The notes beneath the pieces are model-generated. The model ran no database searches and was not told where the DNA came from. It saw nothing but the letters and a program-made list of their open reading frames with translations. Shown piece by piece: positions 8,622 through 18,149 of a stretch of 56,489 nucleotides of DNA (position 1 is its first letter; the number at the start of each line of letters is the position of its first letter). Source of the stretch: an uncultured Porphyromonas sp. (GTDB taxonomy: Bacteria > Bacteroidota > Bacteroidia > Bacteroidales > Porphyromonadaceae); the NCBI RefSeq assembly GCF_905372525.1, contig NZ_CAJPPN010000011.1, positions 1 to 56,489 of the forward strand, read 5' to 3'. The position numbers and the translations under genes were made by a program.

Positions 8622-9292
8622 GTCGGCTCTAATATTAGGTCGTCGAAGACATGAATCCCTTGTTCTTTGCAGTAGGAGCGAAACTCACGAAGTACCTCGA
8701 GTGTAGCCTCCATGTTGATAAATCGCTCTAAGGGGAAGGAGCATAGAATCTGCGTAACACCTTCGATGTCTCGGACTTCCTTTGTGTGCTCCTTGCTCCC
8801 GACCTTCTTGTCGAGGACTATTCCCTCTAGGCTGGTTCCATCCCCCCATTCCCAATTTCTATCCTTGGGTTTATATTCAAGGAAGAATAGGAGCTTAGAG
8901 TCAGACTCATCCTCTGAACCGAATTCACTAATTCTACACCTTCTCTGTCCATCTTGGTCGAAGTATCCCGTATCACTATACTGAATGAGGCTAAACTTAT
9001 ATTCATACGCCTCATCGCTTGTTTTTTGTACTCCGAGGTAGTACTCAAAGAGGTAAGAATACAAGTAGTCCCAAGCCCACATATTATGCCATATGTTTAG
9101 ACGGCTATGCCCTTTACTTCGGCCATAAATAGGGTTAGAGAAGTGTTTGAACCCATAGAAATCGGGCATGCCTAGCTTGCACTTGATGAAGTATGCAAGA
9201 TCAGACATTCGCCTCTGGTAGGCATAGAGTATTCGGTGTGCTCGTCTAACGTCTAGAAGAGCTTTAGAAAGGTTTTCTGAGGTTGTCTCCAT
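8588..9292 (-). CDS. Hypothetical protein of the accessory patch (unknown family)
   Basis: I do not recognise this 234-residue soluble protein. It has no signal peptide or membrane segment. The N-terminal 35 residues look helical; the middle is rich in Tyr, Trp and Phe ('FYGFKHFSNPIYGRSKGHSRLNIWHNMWAWDYLYSYLFEYYLG') and the C-terminal half is acidic with a strand 'LFFLEYKPKDRNWEWG'. The base composition is visibly more AT-rich than the neighbours, as in the adjoining split nuclease-like gene 5 bp upstream, so the two probably arrived together and formed an operon. Its last 34 bp overlap the start of the DUF1697 gene. By context it could be the partner of the nuclease-like protein; that is inference. 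Confidence 0.7.
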   Translation of the reverse strand: METTSENLSKALLDVRRAHRILYAYQRRMSDLAYFIKCKLGMPDFYGFKHFSNPIYGRSKGHSRLNIWHNMWAWDYLYSYLFEYYLGVQKTSDEAYEYKFSLIQYSDTGYFDQDGQRRCRISEFGSEDESDSKLLFFLEYKPKDRNWEWGDGTSLEGIVLDKKVGSKEHTKEVRDIEGVTQILCSFPLERFINMEATLEVLREFRSYCKEQGIHVFDDLILEPTCTPTSSSSEE

Positions 9293-9297
9293 GATGC

Positions 9298-9993
9298 TTA
9301 TTTATAATTAGGAAGGTGGAACAAGGTGTCGATAGAGGAGGGAGCGAGTCTTGCGGGGGTATCCTTATATGTGTCTGCGATGCTATCCAGCCATTTAAGG
9401 GAAAAGTACTCGAATAGCTCAAAAGCCTTGATGATGTCATTGCATATTCGCTTCTCTACGCTGCTGTAGGGAGAGAACTCATATGTACACTTCTTGACTT
9501 CCTCAAGGAGTGTTTGCCATCGTATCTTAATGATGCGATATGTCTTGTCGCCTAGAGTTAGTGACTGCTTGGAAGTTTGATAGTTTCCACCTAAAGCAAG
9601 CAACCATATCGGTCGTTCATCGTCTTCCGCAAGAGTGTTGAGAAGGGCTTGTATCTCATTAAGCCATTGACCTTCATATTGTCCTTCTTCTTCGTATCTC
9701 TTAGCTTCGATGATGAGGTGCATTCGCTCTAGCTCAAGCCATACATCAGGCTCTACAGAACTTTGGTTGGTTGTTCCTTTCGCAGACATTTCCTCTCAAA
9801 AGGATATGTTTTCGATCGTACCAGCATCAGAGAACTCTGGTAGCGTATGCTCACTAGCCTCATAGAGTATCTCCCAAAAGGTTTTGTCTGGTAGATACTG
9901 TAGTAGACCTATGGTGCTGGAGGTAAGAGCATCTTCAGATCGCTTACCTGTAGGAGTCCTAAGATTCTTCTTACGTAGTATTGCTTGTAACAT
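9298..9993 (-). pseudogene. PD-(D/E)XK nuclease-like protein split by an in-frame TGA
   Basis: Two open stretches lie in the same frame, 65 codons (9993-9796) and 163 codons (9789-9298), separated only by TGA at 9796-9798 and two further codons. Read through, they give one protein of about 231 residues: an N-terminal 'MLQAILRKKNLRTPTGKRSEDALTSS' segment, then 'GTTNQSSVEPDVWLELERMHLIIEAKRYEEEGQYEGQW', whose E-P-D ... E-A-K pattern looks like the core of a PD-(D/E)XK nuclease. In relatives as I recall them a tryptophan follows the Phe before the GT-N segment, so TGG to TGA is a likely origin of the stop. The downstream part could restart at the ATG at 9787-9789 and would keep the putative catalytic core. 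AT-richer than its neighbours. Confidence 0.6.
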
Positions 9994-10010
9994 ATATCTA
10001 AGTAGAAAAG

Positions 10011-10053
10011 TAAGCCCTACCCCTACATCGTGGAGACCTAGGGGTAGGGCTTA
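10011..10053 (-). terminator. Perfect 15-bp stem terminator after gcvP
   Basis: A perfect inverted repeat of 15 bp (TAAGCCCTACCCCTA at 10011-10025 and its complement at 10039-10053) with a 13-nt loop starts 12 bp past the gcvP stop codon. It is the expected position for a gcvP transcription terminator and also separates gcvP from the accessory patch downstream. Confidence 0.8.
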
Positions 10054-10064
10054 TCTTGAGCTGC

Positions 10065-12950
10065 TTATCCCTCTACTGTGGGGGCTAGGCAGGCGCAGAA
10101 GGCGGGGACGAGGTTGCGGTCGCCGAAGCCATTATCGACACGAGCGACGTTGATCCAGAACTTATTCTCACGCAGGAAGGGCAGAGGGTAGGCTGCCTTC
10201 TCACGGGGATAGCTGTGCGTCCACGTGTCAGAGACCACTTCGTACTCGGGGTGGGGGGCATTCTTTAGGACGTTGTCCTCAGCATCCACACGACCCTCCT
10301 TGACCTCTTGGATTTCGTCCCAGATGCACTGCATCACGTCGAGGAAGCGATCCAGCTCAGCCTTGCTCTCGCTCTCCGTGGGCTCGATCATCAGGGTACC
10401 GTGTACAGGGAAGGAGAGGGTGGGGGCATGGTAGCCGAAGTCCATCAGACGCTTAGCGATGTCACTCTCATCGACACCGCAGGTCTCCTTGAGGCGGCGG
10501 CAGTCGAGGATGAGTTCGTGCCCGACACGTCCGGTGGCGCCGGTGTAGACGATGCCGTAGGTGTCCTTGAGGCGAACGGCCATGTAGTTGGCATTGAGGA
10601 TCGCTGTGCGTGTGGCACGCTCGAGTCCCTTGGTACCGAGTAGGCGGATGTAGGCGTAGGAGACGACGTCGATCCCTGCACTACCCTGAGGTGAAGCGGC
10701 GACTACATTCCCCTGGATAGGGTCGAAGTCCACACCGTAGCCGTGGGTCGGTGCATAGGGTGCAAGGGCCTCCGTCATGCAGATCGGGCCACTACCAGGG
10801 CCACCACCGCCGTGGGGGATGGCGAAGGTCTTATGGAGGTTGAGGTGGCAGACGTCAGCACCGATGAAGCCGGGGTTGGTGAGCCCTACCTGAGCGTTCA
10901 TGTTCGCACCATCCATATAGACGAGGGCACCGCAGTCGTGGATGCGCTTGCAGAGGTCGATGATGTTCGTCTCGAAGATCCCGTGCGTGCTGGGGTAGGT
11001 GATCATCATCGCAGCGAGATCGTCACGATGCTCCTCGGTCTTCTTCATGAAGTCCTCCCAGTCCACATTCCCGTGTTCGTCACAGGCGACGATCACGCAC
11101 TGGTAGCCACACTGTGAGGCGGAGGCGGGGTTTGTCCCGTGGGCAGAGGCTGGTAGGAGCACCTTGTTGCGGTGACCATTGCCGTGTGCCTCGTGGTAGG
11201 AGCGTATGGTGCGTAGGCCTGCGTACTCCCCTGCGGCTCCTGAGTTGGGCTGTAGGGATACGGTAGGTAGCCCCGTGATGGTCGCCAGGAGTCCCTTGAG
11301 GTTCTCTAGGAGCTCTATGGAGCCCTGTACCTGCTCGGCGGGGGCGTAGGGGTGGATGTTGCAGAAGGCGGGGTTGCTCAGAGGGATGACCTCCGTAGCA
11401 GCGTTGAGCTTCATCGTACAGGAGCCGAGGGAGATCATAGAGTGCGTGAGGGAGATATCCTTACGCTCTAGCCGCTTGATGTAGCGCATCATCTCGGTCT
11501 CGGTGTGGTACTTGTTGAAGACTTCGTAGCCGAGGAAGGGGGAGGTACGTACATACTTGCGATCGATGTGGATCGTGTGTTCCCCGACCTCGTCGTTGAA
11601 GTTGCTTTCCTTGCCTACAGCTGAGGCGAAGATGTGACAGAGCACCCCTAGATCCTCGGGGAGTGTCGTCTCGTCGATGCTCACGAGGGCGACATGGCCA
11701 CAGGGGGAGTAGAAGAGGTTCACACGACACTCCTCGGCTATCTCACGGAGCTTGGCCATGAAGCCCTCTTCCTCGGGGAGGATGATACAGAGGGTGTCGA
11801 AGAAGTCTTCGTGTAGGAGCTTGTAGCCAAGTCCCTTGAGCTTGCCTGCGAGGAAGCCTGCGTAGGAGTGGATACGTCGGGCGATGTTCTTGAGCCCTTC
11901 GGGGCCATGGTAGACAGCATAGAAGCCACTCATCGAGGCGAGCAGAGCCTGTGCCGTACAGATATTGCTCGTGGCACGCTCACGCTTGATATGCTGCTCA
12001 CGAGACTGGAGGGCTAGGCGATAAGCCTCCTTGCCGAGGCGATCCTTGCTAAGCCCGATGATACGTCCGGGGAGGGTACGCTTGTACTCCATGCGACAGG
12101 CGATGTAGCCTGCCGAGGGGCCACCGTAGTACATGGGGACACCGAAGCGCTGTGCCGAGCCGAAGACTACGTCTGCGCCCCATTCGCCTGGAGGGGTCAG
12201 CAGGACGAGGCTCATCAGGTCAGCGGCTACACCTACCTTGATATCTGCTTCGTGCGCCTTCTCTACGAAGGCTGTGTAGTCGTGGACACCCCCTAGGGCA
12301 CCTGGGTACTGAATGATCGCGCCGAAGAACTCACCGCTGAAGTCGAACTCCTGCCACTTGCCGAGCACGACCTCGATCCCCTGTGGGGCACAGCGGGTAA
12401 GGATGACGTCACGGGTAGAGGGGAAGACTTCCTTGTCGACAAAGAGCTTACGGGCTCCTGCCTTCGCCTTGGCCTTGCTCCGCTCGTTGAAGAGGAGGAA
12501 GGCAGTCTCTGCCCCCCCCGTAGCCTCGTCAAGTAGCGAGCAGTTGCTCAGGGGTAGGGAGGTGAGGTCGGTGATGACGGACTGGAAGTTGAAGAGCGCC
12601 TCTAGGCGGCCCTGCGATACCTCTGCCTGATAGGGCGTATAGGAGGTGTACCAGACGGGGTTCTCTAGGACATTGCGCTGTATGACGGGGGGGAGTACGG
12701 TATCGTACCAGCCCTGGCCGATGTAGGAGGTGAAGACCTCATTCTTCGAGGCTAGGTCGGCGATATGCTCGGCGAACTCCCGCTCAGTCATGGGCTCTGG
12801 TAGGTCAAGGGGCTTAGGGAGCCGAATATTGCTAGGCAGAGTCTGTTCGATGAGTTCGTCTAAGGTCTTGACTCCGATCGTACGGAGCATCTCATCAGCA
12901 TCTAGCTGGCCTACGCCGATGTGGCGTATCGAGAAGTCATTAGTGTTCAT
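10065..12950 (-). CDS. gcvP: Glycine dehydrogenase (decarboxylating), P-protein of the glycine cleavage system
   Basis: This 961-residue protein is the full-length single-chain P-protein. It is a PLP enzyme that decarboxylates glycine and passes the aminomethyl group to the lipoyl group of GcvH. The N-terminus 'FSIRHIGVGQLDADEML' and the C-terminal-half PLP motif 'LNLHKTFAIPHGGGGPG' (Schiff-base lysine about residue 707) are unambiguous. The 'HGTNPASA' segment and the glycine-rich loop are also present. Both internally homologous halves are intact. No gcvT or gcvH lies next to it, so the other subunits must be encoded elsewhere. It ends at a strong hairpin terminator. Confidence 0.97.
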   Translation of the reverse strand: MNTNDFSIRHIGVGQLDADEMLRTIGVKTLDELIEQTLPSNIRLPKPLDLPEPMTEREFAEHIADLASKNEVFTSYIGQGWYDTVLPPVIQRNVLENPVWYTSYTPYQAEVSQGRLEALFNFQSVITDLTSLPLSNCSLLDEATGGAETAFLLFNERSKAKAKAGARKLFVDKEVFPSTRDVILTRCAPQGIEVVLGKWQEFDFSGEFFGAIIQYPGALGGVHDYTAFVEKAHEADIKVGVAADLMSLVLLTPPGEWGADVVFGSAQRFGVPMYYGGPSAGYIACRMEYKRTLPGRIIGLSKDRLGKEAYRLALQSREQHIKRERATSNICTAQALLASMSGFYAVYHGPEGLKNIARRIHSYAGFLAGKLKGLGYKLLHEDFFDTLCIILPEEEGFMAKLREIAEECRVNLFYSPCGHVALVSIDETTLPEDLGVLCHIFASAVGKESNFNDEVGEHTIHIDRKYVRTSPFLGYEVFNKYHTETEMMRYIKRLERKDISLTHSMISLGSCTMKLNAATEVIPLSNPAFCNIHPYAPAEQVQGSIELLENLKGLLATITGLPTVSLQPNSGAAGEYAGLRTIRSYHEAHGNGHRNKVLLPASAHGTNPASASQCGYQCVIVACDEHGNVDWEDFMKKTEEHRDDLAAMMITYPSTHGIFETNIIDLCKRIHDCGALVYMDGANMNAQVGLTNPGFIGADVCHLNLHKTFAIPHGGGGPGSGPICMTEALAPYAPTHGYGVDFDPIQGNVVAASPQGSAGIDVVSYAYIRLLGTKGLERATRTAILNANYMAVRLKDTYGIVYTGATGRVGHELILDCRRLKETCGVDESDIAKRLMDFGYHAPTLSFPVHGTLMIEPTESESKAELDRFLDVMQCIWDEIQEVKEGRVDAEDNVLKNAPHPEYEVVSDTWTHSYPREKAAYPLPFLRENKFWINVARVDNGFGDRNLVPAFCACLAPTVEG

Positions 12951-13034
12951 TGGCGAACGATAGCAGTTTATAGTTAGTAAGATGTACGCTGCACATTACA
13001 GCATACCAAAGGTAGTGAATTTGTATGAAGATCC

Positions 13035-13697
13035 CTAGCTTAAGCCCTTGAGGAAGGGGTTGTGCCGACGCTCCTGTCCGATCGTCGTCTCCTCACCATG
13101 TCCGCTGAAGACGATCGTCTCGTCGGGCAGAGGGAGATACTGCGCTTGTATGGAGCTGAGGAGCTGGTCGTAGTCCCCGCACCAGAGGTCGGTGCGCCCG
13201 ATCGTCCCCTGCAGGAGCGTATCCCCCGAGAGGAGGATCCCCGAGTCCTCTGCGTAGAAGGCGATATGCCCCGGAGCATGCCCCGGTACGAAGAGCACCC
13301 GTAGCTCCTCGCGCCCTAGGCGGATGCGGTCGTCTTGTCCTACGAGGGTGTAGCTCTCCCTCGGGACGTCCTCTAGGTGGAGGGGGATGGCGAAGGAGCG
13401 AAGTTGCTCCGAGGGGCGGGGGATGAGGTCAAAGTCTGGGGCATCGGTATAGGCGGTGATTTCGGGCCAAGTACGTAGGACGTAGGCTGCCCCCCATACG
13501 TGGTCAAAGTGCTGGTGGGTGCACAGCAGGAGCTGTGGTGTCAGCGCCTCCTCGTCGATGAAGGCCTTGAGTCGAGCCTCCTCGGAGCGTACCATGCAAC
13601 CCGGGTCTATGATGGCGGCCTCACGTGTATCCTCATCGTAGAGGACATAGGTATTCTCCTGCACGGGGCTGAATACGAACTGGTGTATCTTGAGCAT
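13035..13697 (-). CDS. Metallo-beta-lactamase-fold hydrolase, glyoxalase II-like
   Basis: This 220-residue protein has the MBL core: 'NTYVLYDEDTREAAIIDPGC' at the N-terminus, the metal motif THQHFDH (H61, H63, D65, H66), 'VPGHAPGHIAFY' with the next metal histidine, 'LLSGDTLLQGTIGRTDL' with the bridging aspartate, and a final 'VFSGHGEETTIGQER' histidine. It is the size of the short hydroxyacylglutathione hydrolase-like proteins common in Bacteroidota (glyoxalase II superfamily). Substrate unknown, with a thioester or sulfur-containing one possible. It is 84 bp upstream of gcvP on the same strand and downstream of the defence operon. Confidence 0.9.
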   Translation of the reverse strand: MLKIHQFVFSPVQENTYVLYDEDTREAAIIDPGCMVRSEEARLKAFIDEEALTPQLLLCTHQHFDHVWGAAYVLRTWPEITAYTDAPDFDLIPRPSEQLRSFAIPLHLEDVPRESYTLVGQDDRIRLGREELRVLFVPGHAPGHIAFYAEDSGILLSGDTLLQGTIGRTDLWCGDYDQLLSSIQAQYLPLPDETIVFSGHGEETTIGQERRHNPFLKGLS

Positions 13698-13749
13698 TTC
13701 CTAATACATATATTAATGTGATCAGTTGGGAGAGAGAGGATGTCGGAGC

Positions 13750-16506
13750 CTAGTTCCCGTTACTTAATGTTCGAATATAATTTATGGTGAATGTAGGCTC
13801 GACATGGAGGTGTGAGATGAGTAGATATTCCCAAGGCTTCCCTCCATGCTCTCGAGTGAAGTCTGACGCCAGACGACAGTAGAGTCGGGCTGCTTCTGTT
13901 TTCTCTTTCACATCTTCATTAGAGAGGTCTTTGTCTGCCTTAGTTTCTACTAGGTAGATGCAGTCCTTCGTTTCGACGACAAAGTCGGGCTCATAACGAC
14001 GACTCTCACGTCCCCACATGATGTTGAATTGCTTGGGGGCTGGACGTAGCCATCTCAATACCTGATCATCATTCTCCAGAACTAGGGCAAAGATGCGCTC
14101 TGTATCGCTGTCGAAGCTGTAGCACTCGTGACAGGACTTCTGGAAGCCATGGTAGATGACGAGGCGTATCTGAGTCTTCGAGGGAGGAGGATCCTGTAGT
14201 GTCTTTCTCGGATAGTTGCTGCGCTCAGCGAGATTGATAGGTTCGATACGGGCAAAGGGGAGTATCTTGGCGTCTTCGTGGCCTCCCACCTCCACATGGA
14301 GATGCTCCTTCACCTGTTCATAGAGTCGCTTGGCTATGAGCTGACAGTTCTGGTCTAGTACACGTAGAGCCGTCCCTTCATCGCCTAGCTGGCTATACAG
14401 ATGTGTTAGTACTTGGTTTACTACGGCTACGAGCTCCTCACGCATGACCTGATAGTCTAGGTCAGGCTCATTGAGGAGCGTTAGTAGGAGCTTCGTCTTC
14501 GCCCCCATTTGAGACCGACCACTGTCGATTACCTCAATGATCTCCTGTACTCCACTCTTGAGGTCCTGACGTACGATCTCCTCCTTACGTTCTCGGAAGT
14601 CAAAAGAGTCTCCAGAGAAGTCCACATCAAAAGCCTTTAGCCCATATGTTACCTCACTAGGGAGCACGCTGATACGTGGGATCTCGATGATGTTCTGCTT
14701 GAATTTAGTGGCTGTCTCGGTGACAAATTCCGGTGTGATAGTTTGCTTTATTTCGGAGCTAAAGAGACTCCCAATCAGCTCTGTCCGTTCCTGTGCAAGC
14801 TTCACGACGAGTTCACGATTCTCGGGGCTACGGACCAGCTCCTCTAGGGATGCGGACTGAGTCTGCTCCGCTGCTTGAGATAGTACTGCTTGTACGACCT
14901 CCGTAGCAGTAATGAGTGTAGTGAGCTCTTGTTTCTTTTGTTCGGTACTAGCTCGTCTGAGTTGGTCTCTGTATTGGGTGATAGAGGTATTCTGTGCCTC
15001 GAAGGTCTTGATACTTACCTGCCCATCGTTTGTTTTCTCAATATCAAGTTCTACGAAGGAGTCCTTCTGTAGGAGGCTGTCTTCCTTTTGTGCCTCCTCC
15101 ACGATGCGGTTAAAGTTGTCGTGGGCGATGATGGTGAGGGTGTCGATGTCCTTCTTGCCAGTCCGTTTCCCGCCGAAGGGGAGACGTAGCCCCCGACCAA
15201 TGGTCTGTTCGATGAGCGTCTTTGCATTTGCTGCCCGGAGGGGGATGATGGTATAGAGGTTCTTGACATCCCAGCCCTCGCCCAGCATATTCACGTGCAC
15301 GACGATCTCGATCGTGTTCTCAGGTGCTTCGAGGGTTAGGAACTGCTGGGCAATATCATCTTCTTCCTTGGTACTGCTATCGATTTGTAGCACCTTGCCG
15401 CTGTAGCGACCCTGATAGAAGTCCTTACTCTCTAGGTAGTTCACAACCTCTGTAGCATGTGCTATGTCTCGGCAGGCCACCAGGACGAAGGGTTTGATGA
15501 GGGGTTGCTCATAGTTGTGTGCATAGAGCTCTAGCTCTGTGCATGTGTGCTGATGTACAGATAGTCCATCCTCGAGCATTACCCGGTCTAGCTCCTCTCT
15601 GGAGAGTCCTTCGCTTTCAAAATTCCTACGTGTGGCTACTGTAGGGATCTTTACATAGAGGCCATCCTTTAGGGCTTGGGCTAGGTTGTACTCATAGATG
15701 ATGTTCTTAGCTGGCGTGAGGCTTTGCCCTCCCGCATTCTTTTTGTCCGAGTAGTTGTTCCATGGGGTCGCAGTGACCTCGATGCCGAGTATCGGGCGTA
15801 GCTCATCGATAGCCTTCTTGGAGGCCGGGGCATAGTAGCGGTGGGCTTCGTCCATGAGTATCACTAGGTCAGATAGGCTCGCTAGGTAGCTATAGTAGCT
15901 CTCTCCGATGTACTCGGATAGACGTTTCATCCGTGGTGGGATAGGTTGTCCCCCTTTCTGGCTAGCTTTGTTGTCCGAATTAAACTTGGCTATATTGAAG
16001 ATGTTGATCTCTATACTCTCCTTGGAGAAGAGTCCCTGAGCTCCAGCCCCGAGGTAGTTCTCTCCCGTCACGATGCGAGGGGGCGTCGTCACATACTCCG
16101 ACAGCCCTCGGAAGACATAGCCTGCATAGCCTGTGTCTCCGAAGTCCCGGAGTAGCTTCTCGTAGAGTGTGAGGTTGGGGGCTAGGATGAAGAAGTGCCG
16201 TAGCCCATATGCCTGGTGGAGGTAATAGATCGTAGCTGCCATGAGTCGGGTCTTCCCGATCCCTGTGGCTATGGAGCAGGTGAGAGAGGGGAAGGCGCGC
16301 TCCCAATCCTCGAGGCTTTCGGGGGCAACTGCTTTGGCCTTCGCGAGCTCTGCTTTGAGGAACCCTTCGGCCAGCTTCTCGTCCTCAGGTACCTTGGTGC
16401 GTGAGAGCTGATCGGTGATCTCTGCTATCTTCTCCAGTGCTGCCCCTAGGGGAGGACGTAGGGAGAGGCGAGCCTTGACGTTGTTTAATATAGACTTCTT
16501 GACCAT
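13750..16506 (-). CDS. Type III restriction Res-like DEAD/DEAH helicase-nuclease
   Basis: This 918-residue protein is the last gene of a four-gene operon. Superfamily 2 helicase motifs are clear: Walker A TGIGKT (81-86), DEAH (219-222), VTATPW for motif III and QTIGRGLRLPF for motif VI. The C-terminus carries a PD-(D/E)XK nuclease: P840-D841, then E854-T-K856 in 'YLVETKA'. This is the domain order of the Res subunit of type III restriction enzymes, which translocates on DNA and cuts it together with Mod. The start is 5 bp after the stop of the methyltransferase gene. All key catalytic residues look intact. In this operon it may act as the effector nuclease of a wider complex. Confidence 0.9.
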   Translation of the reverse strand: MVKKSILNNVKARLSLRPPLGAALEKIAEITDQLSRTKVPEDEKLAEGFLKAELAKAKAVAPESLEDWERAFPSLTCSIATGIGKTRLMAATIYYLHQAYGLRHFFILAPNLTLYEKLLRDFGDTGYAGYVFRGLSEYVTTPPRIVTGENYLGAGAQGLFSKESIEINIFNIAKFNSDNKASQKGGQPIPPRMKRLSEYIGESYYSYLASLSDLVILMDEAHRYYAPASKKAIDELRPILGIEVTATPWNNYSDKKNAGGQSLTPAKNIIYEYNLAQALKDGLYVKIPTVATRRNFESEGLSREELDRVMLEDGLSVHQHTCTELELYAHNYEQPLIKPFVLVACRDIAHATEVVNYLESKDFYQGRYSGKVLQIDSSTKEEDDIAQQFLTLEAPENTIEIVVHVNMLGEGWDVKNLYTIIPLRAANAKTLIEQTIGRGLRLPFGGKRTGKKDIDTLTIIAHDNFNRIVEEAQKEDSLLQKDSFVELDIEKTNDGQVSIKTFEAQNTSITQYRDQLRRASTEQKKQELTTLITATEVVQAVLSQAAEQTQSASLEELVRSPENRELVVKLAQERTELIGSLFSSEIKQTITPEFVTETATKFKQNIIEIPRISVLPSEVTYGLKAFDVDFSGDSFDFRERKEEIVRQDLKSGVQEIIEVIDSGRSQMGAKTKLLLTLLNEPDLDYQVMREELVAVVNQVLTHLYSQLGDEGTALRVLDQNCQLIAKRLYEQVKEHLHVEVGGHEDAKILPFARIEPINLAERSNYPRKTLQDPPPSKTQIRLVIYHGFQKSCHECYSFDSDTERIFALVLENDDQVLRWLRPAPKQFNIMWGRESRRYEPDFVVETKDCIYLVETKADKDLSNEDVKEKTEAARLYCRLASDFTREHGGKPWEYLLISHLHVEPTFTINYIRTLSNGN

Positions 16507-16511
16507 AATAT

Positions 16512-18143
16512 TTATGCGTGTTCTTCTGTGCTCTCAAAGCATTCCTCTTCCTCTTCTTTGCTCAGCTGGGGGACAATGTTTAGATTGTAGCCATTCGTGT
16601 CGGGACAGAATCTACAGCGATCGAGCAGTAGCTGAGGGATACGCTTGAGGGTGATACGTGTATCGAGGGTGTCTAGTCCTACCGAGTAGGAGGTACAGCA
16701 GATAAGGAGGCTCTCCTCCTGCCCCAGAGAGTCAGAAATATAGCTGAGCGTCTCCTGCGTGAGGTGCTGTGTGGTTGTGTAGATAAAGTCGCTCTCGGAG
16801 CTATACCCCTGCTTCCAGAAGGTCTCGCTGTCTGGGGCATAGGTGAACCCCTCATGTATCGCCATCGCAGCAGCCAGCATATCCCCATTGTAGTCAGGAT
16901 TGATTACGGGGATACCCTCTTCATCCACTTTAATGAGGGTAGGGGCTAGCTCAAAGAAGCGATATCCTCCGCCTCCCTGCCATCCTACTGCCTTGGATAT
17001 GCCTCCCTCATCCGTTCCATCGATGACTCTCTGTAGGCGTGTGGCACAGTGTGAGTAGGCATGGTCGCCCAGCTCGATGCCGATCCACCTGCGACCCATC
17101 TTGTGTGCCACCGCGGCTGTTGTACCTGAGCCCAGAAAACTGTCGAGGACGAGGTCACCCTCTTCAGATGCAAGTGTTAGAATACGCCCTATTAAACGCT
17201 CGGGTTTGGGGGTGTCAAAGACGTTATCCTTATTCAATGCTTTGACTTCCTTTTTCGCTTCTTGAGTGTCTCCCACCTCTATGCGCAACCATAAGGTCGT
17301 CGCAGTCACTCCCTCCTTAACCTCCGAGAGAAAACGTTTGATACGAGGTGTATTACCTCCATTCTCTCCAAACCAGATTCGATTATCTGCTACAAACTCA
17401 GCAAAACGTTCTCTCGTGAGTCTCCACGAGTAGCCTTCAGGTGGTAGGCAAACCCGTCCTGAGGGGGTGGTAATGGGATAAATATTGGACTCGACTGCAG
17501 GTCCCACGGATAAATCTCCTGATGTCCACGGACCTCTTGGGTCGTTGTCCGGGTTCTTGTACCTGCTATTAGCCTCCTCAGTACGAGGTAGTTTGTTCAG
17601 TGTAAAGCCCTCGCTGCTGCGTGCATAGATAAGTATCGCATCATGTGCACGAGATACTGTTTTCTTTAGGTTAATGGGAGCATATGATCGCTGCCAAATC
17701 ACTTCATCAATGAAATTGGAGCGTCCGAATACTTCATCACACAAGACCTTTAGATAATGGCACTCATAGGCATCAATGCTTATCCAGATGCTACCATCTG
17801 GTGATAGTAGTTCTCTGAGCAACTCCAGTCGTTGCTTCATGAGCGAGAGCCAGAGGGAGTGCTCTACATTATCATCGTAGTGTTCAAAGGCAGATCCAGT
17901 ATTATAGGGAGGATCGATGTAGATACACTTTACTTTTCCTCCATAGCCAGCTGCTAAGAGAGCCCTTAGTGCTAGGAGGTTATCTCCGTGGATGAGGAGA
18001 TTACCAGCCTCGTCAGGTGCGAGGCTGATGGGGTGTATGCCATAGTGTAGCTCGGGGCACTCGAGTAGGATACGAGGCTCGAGGATATCTTCCTCTCCCT
18101 TCCCGACCCAGATAAGCTCTAGCTTTTGTTTGTTATTGTTCAT
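16512..18143 (-). CDS. Site-specific adenine-N6 DNA methyltransferase, Mod-like
   Basis: This 543-residue protein is a beta-class amino-methyltransferase. The catalytic motif DPPY sits at 77-80 ('YIDPPYNTGSAFEHYDDN') and the SAM-binding motif 'DSFLGSGTTAAV' comes later, with Phe at 336. This DPPY-first order is that of type III Mod subunits. The region between them (about 130-290) is the expected place for target recognition. The C-terminal ~150 residues are not part of the core and may contact the helicase partners. It sits 6 bp after the AlbA_2 gene and 5 bp before the Res-like gene, so translation is probably coupled. It would mark host DNA and protect it from the associated nuclease. Confidence 0.92.
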   Translation of the reverse strand: MNNNKQKLELIWVGKGEEDILEPRILLECPELHYGIHPISLAPDEAGNLLIHGDNLLALRALLAAGYGGKVKCIYIDPPYNTGSAFEHYDDNVEHSLWLSLMKQRLELLRELLSPDGSIWISIDAYECHYLKVLCDEVFGRSNFIDEVIWQRSYAPINLKKTVSRAHDAILIYARSSEGFTLNKLPRTEEANSRYKNPDNDPRGPWTSGDLSVGPAVESNIYPITTPSGRVCLPPEGYSWRLTRERFAEFVADNRIWFGENGGNTPRIKRFLSEVKEGVTATTLWLRIEVGDTQEAKKEVKALNKDNVFDTPKPERLIGRILTLASEEGDLVLDSFLGSGTTAAVAHKMGRRWIGIELGDHAYSHCATRLQRVIDGTDEGGISKAVGWQGGGGYRFFELAPTLIKVDEEGIPVINPDYNGDMLAAAMAIHEGFTYAPDSETFWKQGYSSESDFIYTTTQHLTQETLSYISDSLGQEESLLICCTSYSVGLDTLDTRITLKRIPQLLLDRCRFCPDTNGYNLNIVPQLSKEEEEECFESTEEHA

Positions 18144-18149
18144 CTCTTC

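Noticed and set aside
9796..9798. TGA recoded as tryptophan or selenocysteine
   Set aside because: TGA is used as a normal stop elsewhere in the window (for example at 39122-39124), and no selenocysteine insertion element or tRNA is seen.
10065..13697. gcvP and the MBL hydrolase as parts of the defence island
   Set aside because: Both are ordinary, intact metabolic genes; gcvP ends at a strong terminator and there is no sign of functional coupling to the helicase operon.
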